Shown here: positions 62,379 to 64,000 of the stretch, in pieces | How the letters are laid out: the number at the start of each line of letters is the position of its first letter | How positions within the stretch are numbered: the stretch's first letter is position 1 | Made by a program: the position numbers and the translations under genes | Assembly: GCF_051535235.1 (NCBI RefSeq) | Contig: NZ_JBPPLZ010000003.1 | Location: forward strand, 62,001 to 126,000 | Direction of reading: 5' to 3' | Source: Nitrobacter sp051535235 | GTDB lineage: Bacteria; Pseudomonadota; Alphaproteobacteria; Rhizobiales; Xanthobacteraceae | DNA: 64,000 bases | Notes under the pieces: generated by a model | The model's input: the letters and a program-made list of their open reading frames with translations, nothing else | Told to the model about the DNA's origin: nothing | The model's database searches: none

Positions 62379-62768
62379 ATGGAAGATTATGACGATGTTT
62401 TCTACGTCGTTTATATTGTTTTCTGTTTTTTCGCATCATGCGCGGCTATCCTTGCATACCAAAAGTCGAGCGCAAAAAAATCGGCCGTAAGAAAAGCCGA
62501 TGCGACAATGGGCGGGGCAATGGAGCTTGCCCGGCGACTCGAGAATGCAAGTACTCCTCATAATCCAGACTCCCAGGCATCTTGGTATTGTGCCGTGGGA
62601 AACAACCAAACGGGACCGTTTACTCTAGTTCAATTGAGACACGTTCTCTCTCGTTTCGCATCAGACGAACTTTACGTCTGGAATGTCGAGATGGAGGATT
62701 GGAAACGTCCGTACGAGATTCCGGAACTGACCGTTCTACAGACACCATTCCTGATGCACGCTCGATAG
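62379..62768 (+). CDS. Membrane-anchored GYF-domain protein (129 aa)
   Basis: From ATG 62379 (MEDYDDVFYVVYIVFCFFAS), with a hydrophobic span at about residues 8-27. The C-terminal half is a GYF_2-type domain: WYCAVGNNQTGPFTLVQLRH, then ELYVWNVEMEDWKRPYEIPE. Such domains are found in many bacterial membrane proteins and are thought to bind proline-rich peptides. The TTG four codons upstream is an alternative start; neither has a good ribosome binding site. Base composition is lower in GC than the rest of the window, which suggests later acquisition. Confidence 0.65.
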   Translation: MEDYDDVFYVVYIVFCFFASCAAILAYQKSSAKKSAVRKADATMGGAMELARRLENASTPHNPDSQASWYCAVGNNQTGPFTLVQLRHVLSRFASDELYVWNVEMEDWKRPYEIPELTVLQTPFLMHAR

Positions 62769-62770
62769 AC

Positions 62771-63331
62771 TCACGGCACGACATACGATCCCGTCCCAAC
62801 ACTACGCCCCGCGCGCTCCGCTTCCTTCTGCGCGCCTGCATACTTTCCGTTTGAGTAACTGAAAGCTGGTGCACCTGCGATCCAATCGGCGGCTTGATCG
62901 CGGCCGGCGCGTCGGAAGCTGCAAGGTGCGTCGCACATTGCGAACCGTTGGCCGGCGCACCACACTGTGCGCTTCCATTGCGGTTTGTATGTCCATTTTC
63001 TTCTTTGCCATCGTCCTTCGCTAGGCCAGTGCAACGCGACCTGCGCTGCAAATGGTCCCGCTGCTTCGATGGCCGAAGCATGTACAGTGTGAAAGAAGGC
63101 CAGCAGCAAACTCAGCAGCCCAATCAGCAGGAGTAGGCCAGTCGCTATTGCGAGGATGAAATAACGGGACATGTACGCCAACGCGGCCTGCAGATGTTGG
63201 TTTCGAGGCTCGCAACAAATGCTAGGCTCAGCGCCGTAGAAGTCCTTGAAGTGGCTTTTGCATGCGCCACCAAAAGTTCGCCACGCCTGAAGGGCCACGG
63301 CGGGCGTGCCGTGCTCAGGAAGGAGCGTCAT
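62771..63331 (-). CDS. Hypothetical membrane protein (up to 186 aa)
   Basis: An open frame with a strong hydrophobic segment in the middle (RYFILAIATGLLLLIGLLSL). The N-terminal half reads plausibly (FKDFYGAEPSICCEPRNQ), while the C-terminal half has no recognisable feature. ATG 63172, just before the membrane span, is an alternative start. No ribosome binding site decides between them. It ends 2 bases from the GYF gene on the opposite strand. Not recognised and not certain to be real. Confidence 0.4.
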   Translation of the reverse strand: MTLLPEHGTPAVALQAWRTFGGACKSHFKDFYGAEPSICCEPRNQHLQAALAYMSRYFILAIATGLLLLIGLLSLLLAFFHTVHASAIEAAGPFAAQVALHWPSEGRWQRRKWTYKPQWKRTVWCAGQRFAMCDAPCSFRRAGRDQAADWIAGAPAFSYSNGKYAGAQKEAERAGRSVGTGSYVVP

Positions 63332-63355
63332 TCTAATGCGGCACTCCTCGCTAAT

Positions 63356-63677
63356 TCAGCGTGGCCCAGCGATGATAATGGCAGCCCCAATCAGGCAGAT
63401 CGCCGCTCCGGTGACGTCCCATCGATCTGGGCGGAGCCCCTTCAACCAGCCAGAGCCGCGCGATTGAGGAGAGGATGTAGACCCCGCCATAGGCTGCAAA
63501 AGTACGACCAGCAGCCTCGCTGTCAACGAGTGTAAGCAGATAGGCAAATAGGATCAGCGAAGCGACACCCGGGGCTATCAACCAAGCTGACTTCTCCATT
63601 CTGAGCCAAGCCCAAAACGCAAAGCAGCCCGCAATCTCAGCTATAGCGGCACCAAAAAACGCGAAAGCAGTTTTCAT
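63356..63677 (-). pseudogene. ynfA: ynfA (UPF0060 membrane protein) with a frameshift
   Basis: From ATG 63677 the minus strand encodes KTAFAFFGAAIAEIAGCFAF, a second span LFAYLLTLVDSEAAGRTFAA and YGGVYILSSIARLWLVEG, all typical of YnfA. The expected end LRPDRWDVTGAAICLIGAAI is in another frame. A single extra base in the run of four C at 63437-63440 (plus strand) explains it: removing one restores the full 106-residue protein. YnfA is a small four-span inner-membrane transporter related to the SMR multidrug exporters. A sequencing error cannot be excluded. Confidence 0.75.
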
Positions 63678-63923
63678 CTTTTGAATATTACACAAAGGCT
63701 GCCAGAAATAGGAATGCCGCCGGAACCCGTCCTCAGCCCGCGCATTGATCGCCGCGCCGCCAGGCCAGTCTGACTCCGACAACCAGTCGTCATGTCCACT
63801 ATTGGACAGAACTCGGACAACAGATGTGATTGAATGGTCTATCACCGCACGGTCCGTGGCTTTCATCGGTGATGAGAACGCCGGTTGCGCTCCCGCCTTC
63901 CCCTTACGGAAAGGAGCGCGCCC

Positions 63924-64000
63924 ATGGGGCAGCTTTTTCAAAACAAAACCTGTCCGAGTTGCGGGGAACCAATGACTATGGCATTGCCGCCAGGCGGCAA
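63924..64000 (+). CDS. Small zinc-ribbon protein, start only (cut by window edge)
   Basis: ATG at 63924 is preceded by GGAAAGGAG with an 8-base spacing. The first 25 residues include TCPSCGEPM, one half of a CxxC zinc ribbon, and the frame is open to the edge. Similar short proteins with CPSCGEPM followed by a second CxxC are common in Bradyrhizobium-type genomes. The second cysteine pair would lie outside the window. Confidence 0.6.
   Translation, partial: MGQLFQNKTCPSCGEPMTMALPPGG

Noticed and set aside
62159..62392. 77-codon plus-strand frame before the GYF gene
   Set aside because: It overlaps the GYF gene start, lacks a ribosome binding site and has no motif.
63681..63941. N-terminal extension of the ynfA frame (88 codons upstream of ATG 63677)
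   Set aside because: YnfA proteins start at the MKTAFAFFG-like segment. The extension has no motif and is probably unrelated sequence.

Overview
The window is a high-GC chromosomal stretch of an alphaproteobacterium, most likely a Nitrobacteraceae (Bradyrhizobiaceae) member such as Bradyrhizobium, Nitrobacter, Rhodopseudomonas or Afipia. This rests on the gene order (tRNA-Trp, secE, nusG, rplKAJL, rpoBC; str; S10/spc; secY-adk-rpsM-rpsK-rpoA-rplQ; YceD-plsX-fabH-ihfA-merR), on alphaproteobacterial traits (short-LID adenylate kinase, ATP12 and CBP3 homologues), and on dispersed palindromic repeats of kinds I recognise from this family. Genus is not decided by what I can see.

Layout. 1-2.2 kb: the end of an outer-membrane beta-barrel gene and three small membrane-protein genes on the minus strand. 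2.4-3.45 kb: tRNA-Trp followed by a tiny integrated-element remnant. A 15-bp copy of the tRNA 3' end lies at 3438-3452 and two or three decayed genes lie between the copies. 3.7-16.5 kb: secE, nusG, rplK, rplA, rplJ, rplL, rpoB and rpoC, ended by a clear terminator. 16.6-26.4 kb: a non-ribosomal block separating rpoC from rpsL. It holds an unusual FAD oxidoreductase/methyltransferase-like fusion, an ABC exporter, an atypical tRNA-Gly(UCC), a PilZ protein, a flavin monooxygenase, a CelD-like acetyltransferase and a Crp/Fnr-type regulator. 26.8-46.4 kb: str, S10, spc and alpha ribosomal operons in order, with tuf, fusA, secY and adk, ended by a terminator after rplQ. 46.7-61.1 kb: housekeeping genes. 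These are a periplasmic DegP-type protease, RarA, a TPR-like protein, a pseudouridine synthase, ATP12, an orphan FliK-like/FlhB-C-terminal-like pair, propionyl-CoA carboxylase beta, BamE, the cytochrome bc1 chaperone CBP3, YceD/DUF177, PlsX, FabH, IHF-alpha and a MerR-type regulator. 61.3-64 kb: tRNA-Pro(GGG), then an accessory, partly decayed tail with an autotransporter fragment, a GYF-domain membrane protein, a frameshifted ynfA and the start of a zinc-ribbon protein.

How the genes work together. Most of the window is the core gene-expression machinery: RNA polymerase alpha, beta and beta', NusG, elongation factors and over 25 ribosomal proteins. The Sec genes secE and secY are embedded in it. 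The second block joins envelope quality control and respiration assembly (DegP, BamE, ATP12, CBP3) with fatty-acid/phospholipid initiation (PlsX, FabH).

No wholly new defence or mobile system is evident. The most notable signals are the tRNA-Trp att duplication with its decayed cargo, the two-domain flavoprotein-methyltransferase fusion, the tRNA-Gly lacking U8/A14/A21, an FlhB-like switch domain without its NPTH cleavage motif, repeat families sitting inside ribosomal operons, and perfect RNA hairpins at rplK and in the rplL-rpoB gap.
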